Assembly: GCA_008692225.1 (NCBI GenBank)
Contig: VICG01000016.1
Span: 1,508,001-1,572,000, forward strand
DNA length: 64,000 nucleotides
From: Monilinia fructicola
Taxonomy: Eukaryota; Ascomycota; Leotiomycetes; Helotiales; Sclerotiniaceae
Direction of reading: 5' to 3'
The position numbers and the translations under genes were made by a program. The notes under the pieces were generated by a model, which was given only the letters and a program-made list of their open reading frames with translations, was not told the DNA's origin and searched no databases. How positions within the stretch are numbered: the stretch's first letter is position 1; the number at the start of each line of letters is the position of its first letter. Shown here in pieces: positions 36,308 to 50,988 of the stretch.

Positions 36308-37084
36308 ATGACCACGTCCCCCCAATTCCCAAAGTCGACCTCATCCCCTGGGACCCCGACTCCCCCTCCCACGTCTCGCGCCTCTTCAACCAACGCGTAG
36401 CCTGCACCTGGAACTCGGAATTCGTAGAGTCATGGCGAGAAAGACAGAGACAGGGAACCATCACCCTCCAATGGATCGTACGCCTCCCCATCGCACGCAC
36501 CCTACCACCCCCCGACTAACACCCTCCAGGTCCTCCCCACGGTCCCCACCCGCGACCACCTCCATAGCCTCCACACAGCCCAATTCCCCTCGAATCAGAA
36601 CCCCTAGCCGACTCCGCAACAACGTTCAATGGGCTCCCCCGCACCCCTCCTTCACCACCCACCTCCTTCCTCCCCATCGGCCACATCGCCCTCGAAATCC
36701 AATCACCATCACCATCACCATCACCATCACCATCCTCCCCTCCGCCCCCAACCACCTACAAAATCTCCGGCCTCTACATCTCCCGCGCCCTCCGCAGCCT
36801 CGGCCTCGGCCGCACCGCCATGAACACCATCGAAGAATTCGCGTCCCGTCCGCCCCTGGGCGCCAAAAAGCTGATCCTAGAAGTCGTGGCCAACGAGTAC
36901 CCAGGGAGGGAGGAGAGGAATCGCGCGTTGAAGTTTTGTGCCGTTGCCGATCAAGACGTTGGATTGGTATCTTCGGAGGGGCTATGTGGTGACGGGGTCA
37001 AGGGATGGCATGTGGCCGGAGCGGGATGAGGACGGCAGGGTGTGGACGGCGAGGTGTATGTTTATGGAGAAGGTTGTTGGGTAG
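36308..37084 (+). CDS. GNAT-family N-acetyltransferase, frame-broken
   Basis: Two exons, about 36308-36477 and 36530-37084. The intron has a GTACGC donor, a GACTAAC branch and a CCAG acceptor. Conserved blocks in order: VDLIPWDPDSPSHV, RLFNQRVACTWNSEFVESWR, LQW(I)VLPTVPTRDHLHSLH, ADSATTFNGLPRTP, FLPIGHIALEIQ, the acetyl-CoA-binding motif LYISRALRSLGLGRTAMNT, then DWYLRRGYVVTGSRDG and VWTARCMFMEK. This is the fungal GNAT pattern, transferring acetyl from acetyl-CoA to an unknown acceptor. Frames change near a C4 run (36601-36604, one C short) and a T4 run (36934-36937, one T extra). The start at 36308 needs one more C in the C6 run 36318-36323. If that run is right, the start lies in an unseen upstream exon. 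A CACCAT-type repeat encodes a Ser-Pro stretch at 36705-36735. Confidence 0.75.
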
Positions 37085-37420
37085 GGAGTGGATGGGGATG
37101 GGGATGGGGATGGGGATGGGGATGGGGATGGGGAAGAGGTGAGTCCCGACGGGACGGTGTATATGCAAGGTGATGAGGGGTACTTTATTTGCGGTGTAGA
37201 ACTAGATGATAGAAGATTGACTATATGGACGAGGAGAGGAGTAACGCTCAGAGATCTTTGTATCCAAGTATATACAGTAGACATACAAAAAACGAAAGTT
37301 CCAATCCCATCACAACCAACCCCCCTTCAACCCGCCAGTACGAGGATATCCGACCGAGTCGCTCCCAGACCATCAGCCTTGCCCGTCCGCACGAATGATA
37401 TCCAACATCCAACGAACCCC
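37085..37420. other. Short intergenic region with (GGGGAT)n
   Basis: A (GGGGAT)n array of about seven units lies at 37089-37134, immediately after the GNAT stop codon. The rest holds the convergent 3' ends. No gene was found. Confidence 0.6.
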
Positions 37421-39958
37421 TCACAAAAGCTCATCGTCCCCCCTATCCCCCTGCATCCTCGCCTTGAGCGTCTCGCTCCGGCCCGCCACGCCTTCGCCCC
37501 CCACCGTCGCCAAATACCTCTTGAAATTATCACTCATCTCCACCACCTTCTCGAAATGATCCTGGCGCAACTCGATCTCGAGCTTTGCGTCCGCGCGTCC
37601 CTCGCCCGTCTTCGCCTCCGCCTCCGCCTTCGCCTCCGCCTCATACTCCGCCAGCGCGACGGCCGTCTGGAAGGCGTTGCGGATCTCGCGGCCGTTCCAT
37701 TCGATGTCGGCGAGGACGTCGTCGGAGAGGATGTAGCGCTTTGCGGCGCTCTTGATGGTGATTTCGTCGGCGCGCTCGACCTCCAGCTTGTGGAAGGATT
37801 GGAGCCAGATTTTCTTGCGGCCGGCGGGGTCGAGGGGCCGGTAGCCGATGTAGACGTGGATGCGGCTGAAGAAGGCGGGGTCGAAGTGGCCGACGCGGTT
37901 GGTGGTTAGGAAGAGGATGCCGCGGTAGCTGGGGGGTGGGGGTGTTAGTCATTGTCTATTGAGGGGGAGGGGGGGGGAGGACAGTGGAGAAGGGCGAGGG
38001 GACACGTGGGGATTGGGGGATGAGGTAAGCGGATGGGCGGAAGGGTTACACGTACTATTCCATGGCGCGCAAGAAGACCGAGACGAGCCCATTGCGTGTG
38101 AGTTCGGAGACTTCACGACGCTCAAGATACACGTCGGCTTCATCGATGAGCATGACGGCGCCCCAGATCTCGGCCAACTTGAACCAATTGCTGAGGGATT
38201 CTTCGACGCTGACTTCGTTGGTGCCGATATCACCGCAGGTGAGGGAAAGGAGAGGACGGGACGTAAATTCCGCCACACACTCTGCCGTGTATGTCTTTCC
38301 GGCACCGGGAGGACCATGCAATAAGAAGATCTGACCTTCGCCTTTGTTGGGGATAGGGTCTGCGGACCACGTCGTCTCGCTTTTGCCGGCTTTCTTGGAG
38401 GATGTGTATTTATGGACGAGAGCCTTGATTAATTCTTGCTTCTCGTTTGGCAGGACCAAATTCTCGATGGCTGAGGTGTGGAATTTGGGGGGTTGACAGC
38501 AATCGACGTCGAGAGCTTGCCACTTTTTAGACTTGAGATCAAAGCCCATGATACGACGAGGGCATAAGAAGTACTTGTGTCGGGAGACGATGCCATTTTC
38601 GTCGGTCTCGGAAAGAGAGGGCGTTTCGCGGGGATCAATATTTTCGTATTTACCCCAGCGCGTACTGACCGAAGCCGCTTCACGCTTGGACACACATTCT
38701 GCACAACTGCAGTTATAGTGCAAATCTGACAAGATACCAGATTCATCATCGTCGATACCGAGAACGGGAGCCGGGTGCTTCTGAGTTTCCTGCCAGTCGG
38801 CGTATGTGTAGAAAGCACTTTGATCAATCACAACACGACCTTCGTGGAAGCGTTTTGGCTTTTGCTCCACTGGCATGCTGAAACCTCGGTAGTCCATCTG
38901 TTTGCCCATCAACATACTATAAAACTTCTCACCCCGATCCTCGAGTTGTTTTCGTGGAGAGATGACGGGATTGGTGTCAACGTAATGGGCAGGAACGACT
39001 TTCAAGGATGTAATCTCGCGCTCGCCTTCAAAGGGCACAATGGTAACCTCATGAGATCGACGCCCAACAAACCGGCCATCAAAATCTAGGTACCACATTT
39101 TGACTTTGAGAGGGGATGGTTGTCCTGGTCTAGTGTTCTCCGAGATGTTTTCGCAACCTTGAAGAACGAAACCGGCGCGTTGTTCATCAAATTGGGCGTA
39201 GACGTCCATTCCTGGTTTGAAGAGCATCCACAACATGTCGAAGGTTGCTACGGGATTAGCCCTGGCATGCCTGTCATCCTCCAACTTTAGCTTCTCTTCA
39301 AAGTTGTCCTCGAGATACTTTTGAAGGACATCGATATGGTGAGCAGCTTCTGCATCATCACAGTTCTTTTTATAGTCTTGAAGTTCCTTTCGGTAGTGAA
39401 CAAGAATTCCATAAGGTTCTTTGATCGAGATGGTGTCTCCGAGTAAGGACTGTCCAGGATAGTATTCAACAATAGATCTCAAGGCCTTCATGATATGCGG
39501 GGAATGAATGATGAGTTCTTTTTCCTCCATGGATCGTTCATCAAAATCGTTTTCATCATTATTGTCTAACGACACTGCATTCTTGTCATCCTTATCCTTC
39601 TTGCCCTTTTTCTTGCTATAGATGGTAGGGAACCAAATAGTGACACTGTATAGAACTTCTAGGATAGGGGTTTCTGAATCACGATATCTAATACATGTTA
39701 GTATCTGGTTAATAACGAATGATGGTGGCTAGCATACGTAGTCTTCTTCAACTTGTATGGTGCCGCTAGCTCTTTTGTTCCCTTAATTTCACCACCCATA
39801 TCCTTGTACTGCACTTTGTATAAGATCTCTGGGCATTTCATATCTTCGTCCCTGCCAGCATCACTAGATGCTTCAGCGGACGTCGTAGCTTCTTTCTCGG
39901 CTTTGACGACGACATATTGCTCGCCGTCCTTACTTGGGGTCTCGTGAGCATGCATCAT
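37421..39958 (-). CDS. AAA-family ATPase
   Basis: Three exons (39738-39958, 38056-39687, 37421-37928) give 786 aa with an intact frame. The start ATG at 39958 opens MMHAHETPSKDGEQYVVV. The N-terminal half (around 60-480) includes LMWLFKPG-like and YAQFDEQRAGFVLQG segments plus a long β-rich region typical of fungal AAA proteins with an uncharacterised N-domain. The single C-terminal ATPase module has Walker A HGPPGAGKT (around 535), Walker B AVMLIDEADVYLE (around 585), sensor 1 LEYY/MEYYRGILFLTTNR across the last intron, and an arginine-finger-type FDPAFFSRIHV. A lid follows, with a Lys/Glu-rich coiled segment (EYEAEAKAEAKTGEGRA), and the protein ends GDDELL. The substrate is unknown. Both introns have proper GTATGC/GTACGT donors. 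Coding GC rises sharply in the last exon. Confidence 0.87.
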
Positions 39959-42732
39959 TGATGATCTCGTGAAGAAACAAGAAGTGTGTGACTGTGCGAT
40001 GAGACGAAGAAGGAAGAAGAGAAGAGAGGATGGAAAGAAATATGAGCATCTGGAATGAAGTGTGTTCCAGAAAGAGGTATATAAATGTTCAAATCTAGAG
40101 GCTTAGAAAAAGGGGATTTGGAATTTGTGGAGTACAAGTAGGCAACACTGGGCGCAGCTGTCAGCCTGCACCTTAGAACTACACCAAACGTCTTCCATTC
40201 GTCAGAGATAGCAATGCATTGGCCATATGCTTACCTGCTCTACCCGCATTGGATAGTTTGAATCGCTGTTCTCTTCAAGTGCATAGGACTACAAGGTGAG
40301 CGATTCAAACAAAGACATATATGTGGCGGCTCTTTAGAGGTAACTAGGAGCCCTAAATACTATTCGTGACGGTTAATTGGTCGAAGCTGGTTTGGCGTTG
40401 CAGATTGGAGAATAAGTAGCTAGGATCCCCACAATAGCTGGCACAGCTGAATGTATGCGGGGTATCATATATGGCACTAATTCCATTTTGATGAGTACAT
40501 CCCGTCAGTGGTAGGTAGAATCGTGAGAGTTGAAGGCGATGTCAAAATTGGTGTGAAATATATAGCAGGACCTTATGAATAGTCAAATATTTCATTCAAT
40601 GCTAAGGGACGATATATATAAGGTATCCGGCGTGATTATGAACAACTTCTATCAACCAAGCTTGTGAGAAACGAGTCCAGTATAGATAGATTGAATCAAT
40701 CGGGAAAACGCAGCGGTCCTGTCCCAAAGATAGAGTCAATAATGATAGAATGTTTGATCTCCTTTCGAACAACCTATGCGTTATCACAGTATGGAATATG
40801 TTTTCCAGGAACATTTGAGACCTTGAATCTGCAGAGCTTTCGTTCGGCACATATGGCATACATAGCGGGCTTTGATATCAATCTTGCTGCGTTGCCCCTG
40901 AGTATGGTACTAGTCTTATCCCACTTTCATGTTGATACTAGCTAGTCCAAGCCGTTTACCGTATGAGTAATACCGGATATCACGTAAAACCATAGCAAAG
41001 GCGCTATACCTGTGCGCATCAGAGAGTATTGAGACAATAAATTCACGATTAAAAACACGTGTTATTGCAGTGCTGGGAGTTGTCTCGCATGCTGGCGAGG
41101 TCGATTTATTGAGAGTCCTCGCGAAGAAACGAAGATGGATGATTGCCCGTTTGAAGTGCTAAGCTGAACCTCGGTATCAGTGGTATGTCCATGTACTCGA
41201 TGTATCTGATCAGGTAGTCCAGATTCTTTCCGTGCACCTCAAGTATAGGAGATCCAGAACCAGCGATGACTCGATATCTTACAATGGAATCTTTCGCGAG
41301 GTAAATGCAGTTGGCCCCTAAAAAGATTGGTCCTTGGGTGAATGGGATGGACATTGGCTATTTATGTCCGCCTTTCGAGCAGATAACGGTTGAGCCCGCA
41401 TATAGTAAGATTGAGCGACATTGCTTTGGAAGCACGCCTTCATGTAATATTCATCGGTGCATCGAGCAACATGTGCCACATCAAGTGGTGTAAGGAAGGG
41501 TATGAAGGCTACCCATCCGAAGCCATGCTATTGCGAGTATTTTAGTGCTTGAGAAGGAAAACATACGTCACGAGAAAGCAAAAAGTTCAAAACAATGAAC
41601 CGCAAATGAAGAGATCTTGTCTAGAGTTACTTCGAAGTTTTACTGTGGCAGTGTTAACATCCATGGCTGAAGTATCATGAAGAGCCTTAAAATAAAGATA
41701 ATCCGCACCGGATATATGTTAATCCGATAGAATCTCACAGGTCGGGACAATCTCTTCCCTTCTCTCGACATTTCTTACTCGCATCATTCAACTCCTCACT
41801 AAAAAATCTACACCGGCTGAAGAAGTTGTTTTCAGCCATTACTATTCTTGTCCCACAATCAATGGAATAGTCAAGTGTTCTAAAGACTTGATGATTCTAA
41901 AGCTGAATCCTTTCGCGAATGCCTTCCCGTCGACGTCTTCCAGTTCATTCAAGCAAGAAGGCCACCCATATAGTTCGATGCGTTTACGAGCACTCCCATT
42001 GAACATGCATTGAACATGGGATCAACTCATGTCACTCTTTACGTCACTACCAAATCCAACTTCTTTCTTGCAAAAGATATCCCAGATCTATGCAAAACCA
42101 TAGCCTCCTTATCTCGGTCGCGTTCATGGTCACTTGCTATGTTAGCCCTTAGCTCAGTATCCTGAATTGATCAACAAAAGGAAAGACTACCAAATGTACA
42201 GTATCTATTTTTTCATTCCAATCTATTGATTATCAGATGTAATCATTATAAATCACTTCAACTACAGCCTCAAAGTAGCTCTTTCGGGACACAATAGCCA
42301 AATTAAGTAGATTTTACAATCTATCTTTACGGGCCGTCCCTTACAAACTTCTGCATCTGTTATTCAGCCTGTAGTTTATGGCCCAGTCTGACGTGCATAT
42401 ACCGCTGCGCCTAAAACATTTGCGGATCTTTTGACGAACATCCCACTCAATTTACTCTATAATTGGGCATGAAGCCCATAATTGTGCGTCGAACCGCAGT
42501 GAAGCGCTCAACCGATCTTTATGGAGGGGTAACCTTTAAGTAAATTGGTGGGACGATATCTAAAGAGGCTCAGCCGACTTTGAAATATGTTGTATGTTTT
42601 TTTTTTCTCTTACATTATTTCATCTATACAAAGTTCTTCTTTCTTTTACCTTTCTTTTATGGATTTTTCAAATTTCAATCATCTTCCCTCACTGTTCGCT
42701 TCTTCAATTGAGTTCCATTGTCGAGAGGTATC
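39959..42732. other. 2.8-kb gene-free region
   Basis: No gene, tRNA or clear element was identified. Open frames are short and on both strands. I could not recognise any terminal repeats. It could hold a decayed element, but nothing in the sequence supports one. Confidence 0.5.
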
Positions 42733-43883
42733 ATGGTCTCTACTGAACCCGGAACTCCGATACTTTCATATTCTACCCTTGGTTACGGCAGGAGGGATTC
42801 TCCAACATTCGTCGATGATGTATTTACTCCTATCTCTGGAATTGGAATTGCTATTCCCTATCCAATTGTACAATCAACTTTTCTTCTGGACCCCACTCCC
42901 CCACAAAGTCCAGTGGGAGCAACATTCAAATGTCCCTCATCGCTCCCTTCATCAACAATTCAAGGACAATACGATCTCATAACATATGATGAGCTTCCAA
43001 AATGGAGTCAGGATAATCCTCATATTCAATCAGGATATCGACAGATATCTCATTCTACTTCCACATGTTTTCATTCCTGTTTCCAAATCCATAATGAAAC
43101 TTTCAATATATGGTCTGATTTCATTTCTTGCATCTTGCTCATTATTCTTGAAGGTGTTATGATATATTATATAAACACCCGTTATCCTAATGCCACAACT
43201 AAAGATTATGTTATCTTCGCATATTTCATATTCTCCGCAGTTGTTTGTTTGGGCATATCGGCCGTTTTCCACTCCCTTATCTCTCATTCTCAAACAACTC
43301 ACGATCTCTGGTTAAAACTCGACTATGTGGGTATCATTTTCTTAATCGTTGGTTATTTTATTTCCTCTGTATATATGACTTTCTTTTGTCAACAAATTTT
43401 ACAATATGCTTATTTGGGAATGGTAAGTCATCTCTTCCTATACTCACCTCCTTTGCTCATTGAGTATAGATCCTGGCGATGTCTAGTACGGCTTTGGTTT
43501 TTCTCCTTCTGCCAGCATTCCAAGGTCATAGATGGCGTTCTTTTCGTGTATCGGCGTTTTGTGCAATAGGTGTTTCGCCTTTCATACCTTTCATTCATGC
43601 AATGGCACAATTTGGGTTTTCGAGGGCAATGGATCAATCGGGTATGCCATATTATTTCGCGGAAGCATTATTGCTGCTTATTGGAGTTGTTTCTTTTACT
43701 GTATGTCTGTTCTCCAGAGCTTGAAATTGTGGCATAGGGAGAAGCTGATAAAAATAGAAACGATGGCCCGAATCTTGGATGCCCGGTAGTTTCGATCTCC
43801 TCGGCAATTCACATCAAATATTTCATCTTTTGGTTATATTGGCTTTGGCGTTACATTTGGCGGGACTTTTACAGGCGTTTTGA
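42733..43883 (+). CDS. PAQR/IZH-type (hemolysin III family) seven-helix membrane protein
   Basis: Three exons (42733-43422, 43470-43700, 43758-43883) give 348 aa, intact, with introns of 47 and 57 nt. Family motifs are present: a cytosolic N-terminus with [17 protein letters not shown] and SGYRQ, then [24 protein letters not shown] (first metal-binding His region) and LDYVGI. TM helices follow in exon 2 ([15 protein letters not shown]), and the last exon has [20 protein letters not shown] with [15 protein letters not shown], carrying the C-terminal HxxxH pair. Members are adiponectin-receptor-like ceramidases/zinc-homeostasis proteins (yeast Izh) in the plasma or ER membrane. The small terminal exon is easily missed because the frame appears to stop just beyond the second donor. 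Confidence 0.9.
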
Positions 43884-44906
43884 TCATAATTATGGGAGTG
43901 GGGAGTGTAAAAGGGCTATCTCATAGCTTTGATGTGCTCAGGCTGTTCACGGAATGATGGAAAAGAGAGAGAGGAGTGTATATATTGGTACGGAGCGGCT
44001 TTCGGTTGTGATTATGAATTTATGTTACATACGATAATGTTGATAATTTGGCTATGAGAAGGAAAAATGAAGGATAGCCATGGAATTTAGGACATATGTT
44101 GGGTTAGAAAGAGAAGGAGAAGAGAAAGAATGGAGTATGTAAGACCATATTCCAATGCCCCAGTTCAAGAGGCAATAACTACGTGAAGCGAAAGATTTTA
44201 TGTTTGATTATGAAATTTGGGGTAGGAATAAGGATGAGAATAATCTTTTTTATATACAATACGAGTTCAACTCAAAAGCAATCAACATACCCCAAATATA
44301 CCCACAATCTTCCATTACTCGATCCTCGAGCCGCACAATTGTCTTGAAGCACTTACCAGCCCATCACAAAATTGTAGCAGCCACCCACGTGAGCCTCACA
44401 TAGATCAACCTTCCACATTCTACAGAGTAACACCCAACGGAATCACATTCCCCGCGGAGGATACACAATCACGGAAGTACATCTGAATTACCTAATATCC
44501 ATCTCCTTCCGTCATGCCGTTTGCCAATGGTATCACAGCCGTAACATTTCGTTACCTGAACAAGTGCCACGTTCTTATCATGTGCCCTGTTGTGTTTTTA
44601 GTTTGGCCAGGGGGTCATGTCACTGCAATTGGTTGGCAGGAATGCGAGGAGATATCACGAACGATATCGATGCTGGAAGTGAAAGGCGAGAGCCTATGGT
44701 ATTTGTGTCGTGCGTTGTGCGTTGTGCGCTGTGCGCTGTATCGTTACGTGCGTGTCTGCACAACGGCATCGATGGTGAGAACCCAGCGAATTGGGTGCGG
44801 AGAAGGGCAGCGTGCGCATGCGGCGAGGAGCTGACTCGCCGTTTTCGCACAAACACTCCGTTTGGTGACTATTCTAGAAACGTTCCATGCGCGACACTCG
44901 CCGTGC

Positions 44907-44944
<38 letters not shown>

Positions 44945-46482
44945 GCGCACAGAAGAGAAGATTCGTGGGTGAAAGCGAGCGAGGGAGGGCTGGCTGGCTG
45001 GCTATACGGACGGTGCAGTGGGTGGTGCAGTAGCAGGTACAAGAACGCCACGCAGACGCTCAACGAACCAATCCCACAGGCGTCCACGCAACGCGATATC
45101 CCGGCACCCACCCCCACCATCACACCACCCGTCGCGTTTCAAGACGCACCGCCTATCCCTATCCCTATCCCCCGCAACCACAACATGTGACGAGATGCAA
45201 AAGTGTGCTGATCATGACCACGATCCGTCGTCGCACCCGAGCTACCTATACGCACACACACACGACCCTCGCCCAGCTCGATACAACACAATCCAATCCA
45301 TGCCATCAAAGCACAACAAAAAAACATTACGTAACCGCGCGCCTCCGCGAGCGCACCCCCCCTCACGCGACCCAGCACGCAAAAGCAAGGCCGCCGCCAC
45401 GTGCACAAGTCTTCGCTCCCACTCTCCATCGTCGCGCGCATCGAAACACCGCCCCCTCGCAGATACAACGGATGCGTGCATGCACACATACAAACAAAAG
45501 CCCGGAGTCCGATCCTCGCATAGGAATCACGTATCAGGAGCGCCCTGCGCATCTATCTATTCATCCATCCATCCATCCATCGCTTTCGTCGCGTGGCGTG
45601 GCGTGGCGAGCGATCTCGACGTCGACGTCGACTAGCGCACACGTGTCCCGGATGCGTCGGCCGATGTACTCCGTGAGTCGTGACATACGGTGCCCGTGCG
45701 CATCTCGGCGCTCTGGGTTCGCACATGCGTTCTCGCGTCGTGGGAGCGGTGGAAGGGAAGGGAAGCGAAGGGAGGGGAATGAGAGGAGAGGGAAGGCAAG
45801 GCAAGAGCAAGGGCAAGATGTTGGGCTGTGTTGGGCTGGGTTGCGTTGGGTTGGTTTGCGTTGCGTTGCGTTGCGTTGCGTTGATCATCCGGCGTGGCGT
45901 GCAAGGCAAGGAATACAAGGAAGGGCCAGCTGCAGGCCAGTCGGTACTGTACTGTTTGTACTGTAAGGGCAATTGGGAGGCGAGGACCCCGGAACGTACT
46001 GTGCCACCGGTCCGGTCAGATCCGCCGGTGCGACCAATGGCGTGGGGTGGGAAGAACATGCTTGCATGCACATGCGTGGCTTCTTCAGCATGATGACATG
46101 GGATGGAATCTGGGGTCTGGAGTTCGGAGACCGTCTCATTCATATCTCGGCGTCGATCGAGAGGATCGATCACTGGTGTTTCTCATCCGACGGTGAATAA
46201 ATACGTCTTGTCTTTTTTTGGTTTTTGGTTGTTTTCTTCGAGATCAAAACCTTTGGTGGTTCCGCGTCGGCTGAATTTATCGACTTTCAAATATCGTGGC
46301 GCTGCTTTAATATCTAGTCTCCCTCAAATTCAATCAGACTGGGAGTGAGACTGGGACGAAGACTAAGACTGCGACGAAGACTGGGACTTCAGAAAAATAC
46401 ACACAAGAGACACAATACGCTACCCCGCACTACAATACAGCCCCAAACAACCACAACCTCAAAAAAGACAAATCGTCCCCAA
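43884..46482. other. 2.6-kb gene-free region with microsatellites
   Basis: No supportable gene was found. (GT)16 lies at 44910-44941, CCAT repeats at 45566-45581, and GGGTT/GCGTT pentanucleotide repeats at about 45825-45882. Several 130-260-codon open frames exist between 44.5 and 46.2 kb on both strands. They overlap one another, translate repeats and show no domain pattern. Confidence 0.55.
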
Positions 46483-46834
46483 ATGGCGAAATCACCATTC
46501 TCGCCCTCCTCCCGCGCCTCTTCCCCCTCCCCCTCCAAGCCCAAATCCCCACCACGCCCATCAACCCCCAAGTACGTCCCGTTTCCAGTTTCCCCCTTCC
46601 CCACCCCACCACACTAACCCCCCACCCCAACCCAATAGAACCCACCCGCACCCGCAAACCCACCTCGCAAGCCTCCTCTTCCCACCCCCCACCAAGAACC
46701 ACCAAACGATCGGACGCGGAACCCCCGGACGCGGCATCACGCCGTGGATGAACAGTGGGGATCTCCGGGTTTTGGGGGGACGACGGGGAAAGATCGATCA
46801 GGTGGATCCGGAGAGCTTGACGTGTTTTATTTGA
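46483..46834 (+). CDS. Possible small Pro/Ser-rich protein (weak)
   Basis: A two-exon model (46483-46571, 46639-46834) gives 94 aa. It starts MAKSPFSPSSRASS, crosses a 67-nt intron with a GTACGT donor, a CACTAAC branch and a CAATAG acceptor in matching phase, and ends in GRGTPGRGITPWMNSGDL and QVDPESLTCFI. The good intron signals and preserved phase argue for a real gene. No family is recognised. A Gly/Lys-rich frame continues further downstream (to about 47.2 kb) and could be the true 3' part if another base-length error lies near the GGGGGG run at 46775-46780. Confidence 0.35.
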
Positions 46835-47470
46835 GGGGTTTGCCCCGGGGTAGGGCGGGGACGGGGGTGGGATGGAGGGGACGAGAGAAAGGCAATGAAG
46901 ATGGAGAAGATGGAGGAGAAGAAGGAGGAGGAGGAAAAGGAAAAGGGAAAGGGAAAAAGGAAAAAAAAATATTCCAACTCGAGAAAATGAATACAGGGTT
47001 CTACGGAAAAGAAAATCAAAATCAAAATCAAAATCAAAAATCAACAGGAAAAAGAAAAGGCAAGCAGGCAAGCAAGCAAACAAGCATGTCATCCAACGAA
47101 AGGGTATTCGATGGGAACGGTTTTGGTATTCCAAGGTTGATATTGGAGTATGTTTCATCACGCCGGGATAGCCTGATGTCCTCCCATGTTTCGAGTTATT
47201 GGCATGCTGGACCGTCGAATTCATACCAGGGGAAATGATCATGGTCAGCGGTTTATGTATGTCTGTCACTAAACGAAAGATACAATATTCACTTCACTTA
47301 CAATATCACCAATTAAACATACATACAAACAGATATCCCTTTTTTCACTCCCCGAAAATAATCATCTTCATCAATTCACCTGTCACTCTAAAACCTCAAA
47401 AGACTACCTGCCAACATGCAATAGTACCTTTCCCCGCAGAAGATAAAGATTACCCCCTTGGACTCAACCT
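46835..47470. other. Intergenic region, purine-rich then AT-rich
   Basis: There are GGAGAA/GGAAAA repeats near 46900-46965 and (CAAAAT)n near 47018-47040. It may include 3' sequence of the weak gene above. Otherwise it is the 3' flank of the convergent coronin gene. Confidence 0.4.
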
Positions 47471-49693
47471 TTAAGACTTCGCAGCTTCCAGCTCCAACTC
47501 TAATTGTCTAATTCTTTCACTTTGATCACCAGGACCAACTCTCATCTTCAATGTATCAACTTCTTGAGTCAATAATCCAATTTTCTCCGTTTGTGCAGTG
47601 ATTGTTTTGGTTTGAGTTTCCAAGAGTTTTTTGATCTCTGCTAAAGAATCTTCGACACCTACATTAGTTGGCGATGGCTGAGATGCACCAACAGCTGAAA
47701 TAGGTCCGGATGATGTAGGAATAGTAGTTGGCGTAGGTTTAGCTGCTGGTTCAAACGAAGTTGGTGTTGCTTGAGATACAGGTGATGCCTTTGGTGGTGT
47801 AGTTTTTGTTGGGGCGACTTTAATTGGTTCTACCTTTGCGGCAATCGGAATTGATTTTTGGATTGGTTTTTGAATCTCCTCAAAACTTGAGTTATCATCG
47901 TTTTCTTCCTCATCTTCGTCTTGAAATTTAGATGCCATGGCGGAGATGGAACCTTTTTGCTCAGAAATGGTTGGTGGAGGGGCTCTTTGTACAACAGGGG
48001 CTGGTTCAGGTTCTGCCTTGGGTGGTGCGGTTTTTGTTGGAGATGGAGCGGGTGCTGGTGTGGCGACAGGTGGTTTGTAATCGGATGGTACCTCAACCGG
48101 GGCATTTCCTTCATATATACTTTCCAAATCAATCTTTGCCGGAATTCCATCTTTACCAGCAAGCCATTCTTCGGCAGTAACTGCTGGTTTCAAACCAATA
48201 GCAGGTGGATAGATATCAGATTGAAAGACCTCAGCTCTTCGAGGAACCGTGAAAGAGATAGGTTCAACATATTGATCATTGACAGTTTTGAAACCTTTCA
48301 TAACTTCATTCTCATGAACCTATATCTTATTAGAATTTGTGCCAAAAAATTTATCATCACTACTCACATTGATACCACGTCTTGGAAGGAATGCGATACC
48401 ACGTTGTTGATCACTAGATTTATATTCGGATAAGAATTCGAACTTGTCATTCTCATATTCATAGTAACGAATGTTACCATCACTGAAAATGGTTAGTCAA
48501 TGTTCCCATAATCTTGCCATGAACTTACCCTTTGCCTGCCAAATACAAACATTGTGTACCATCGTCTATAAGATGATTAGCATCAAATCAGATCATTCGT
48601 CAATATAGCTTACCCCAGAATGGCATGCAAACACCAGAGATAGAATCCAAGACGGTGAAACCTCCAATTGGTTGTTTGGCATTACCAACATCCCATAGAG
48701 CCAATTGACGGTCACTCATCTTGGAGAAACCAGTGGTGGCTAGTCGATTGTGTTCTCCCATCCATACGACTCTAGAATTTTTTGCTCCAGTATGTCCAGG
48801 TCCTTCATGTGCTGGTCTCTCCTGTCTAGTATCCCAAATACGTAATTTCTTGTCTCGAGATGTCGTTGCCATGAGCGCTCCGTTTGCGCTCCATGACAAG
48901 CTTTGTACAATGTCCCCATGCTTCAATGTCAGAGGAGCCTTCCCAGTTCCTATATCCCAGAGTTTAATCGTGTAATCGCCAGATGCAGATGCGAGGATGT
49001 TGTTTGCGGCGGGGTTGAATAGAACTTGTCCAACTTTCCTACATCATGTTAAGATCAATTCACTCACGCCTCTTGTAGTATATTATGGCACATACCTGGA
49101 ATGACCGGCCAATTTACTGATAGGCGCAACATCAAACAGGTTCTTCAGAATCTTGATAGAGTGAAAAGCCTTGTGGAACTTCCCATATGAATACCTTTCC
49201 ATCATCAGACCCAGATGCGATGATTCGATCATTGAAAGGATTCCTACATTCAAGATGAGCATTTATTTTGGCTGGCCACTTATGAAATACTCACCAATCC
49301 GTGTCGAGAACTGGTCCCGTATGACCTCTGAACAATGGAATCTGTTCTGGCAGACGGCCCTTTTCATTCAAAGGAATCACTGCGAATGCGCCTCCGCCAC
49401 TTGCCTCCCAATTGACCGAAAGATATTCAGGATTTGCCTATTTTTGATGATGAGTTGACATTATTCTCTCCTTCCCCGAATACTTTTGATTTCCCTACCT
49501 TGATCAAATTGGTATCCCAAGCATTGCGACTGATGTGTAAGTTATCATAGCATGCCTCTTTCTTTGATGATTTACCAAAGACATGACCTATTATTTATTT
49601 ATGATTAGTGATTTGCCCTTGTGCCTCTTCTCGAGATATATGTTAAAGCAAAGCCTTACGATATTTCGACGCGCGCACAAAACGACCTGCCAT
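47471..49693 (-). CDS. Coronin, actin-binding WD40 protein, one frame break
   Basis: Eight exons (49660-49693, 49499-49587, 49295-49437, 49096-49243, 48614-49038, 48529-48565, 48368-48482, 47471-48319) give about 612 aa after correction. The start is MAGRFVRASKYR|HVFGK, the conserved coronin N-terminus. WD repeats form a seven-bladed propeller (RIIASGSDDGKVFIWEV, NNILASASGDYTIKLWD, GALMATTSRDKKLRIWDT, DRQLALWDVGN), followed by the coronin-specific extension (YEYENDKFEFLSEYKSSDQQ, RRGINVHENEV, QSDIYPPAIG). A Pro/Thr/Ala-rich linker leads to a C-terminal coiled coil (TEKIGLLTQEVDTLKMRVG). Coronin bundles F-actin and regulates Arp2/3 at actin patches. Exon 4 contains a surplus base in an AAA run (49134-49136 on +), turning EEPVDVAPISK into a stop. 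Confidence 0.92.

Positions 49694-50988
<1,295 letters not shown>

Noticed and set aside
44564..46200. Several 100-260-codon frames on both strands
   Set aside because: They overlap each other, are driven by GT, GCGTT and CCAT repeats, and show no splice or domain pattern.
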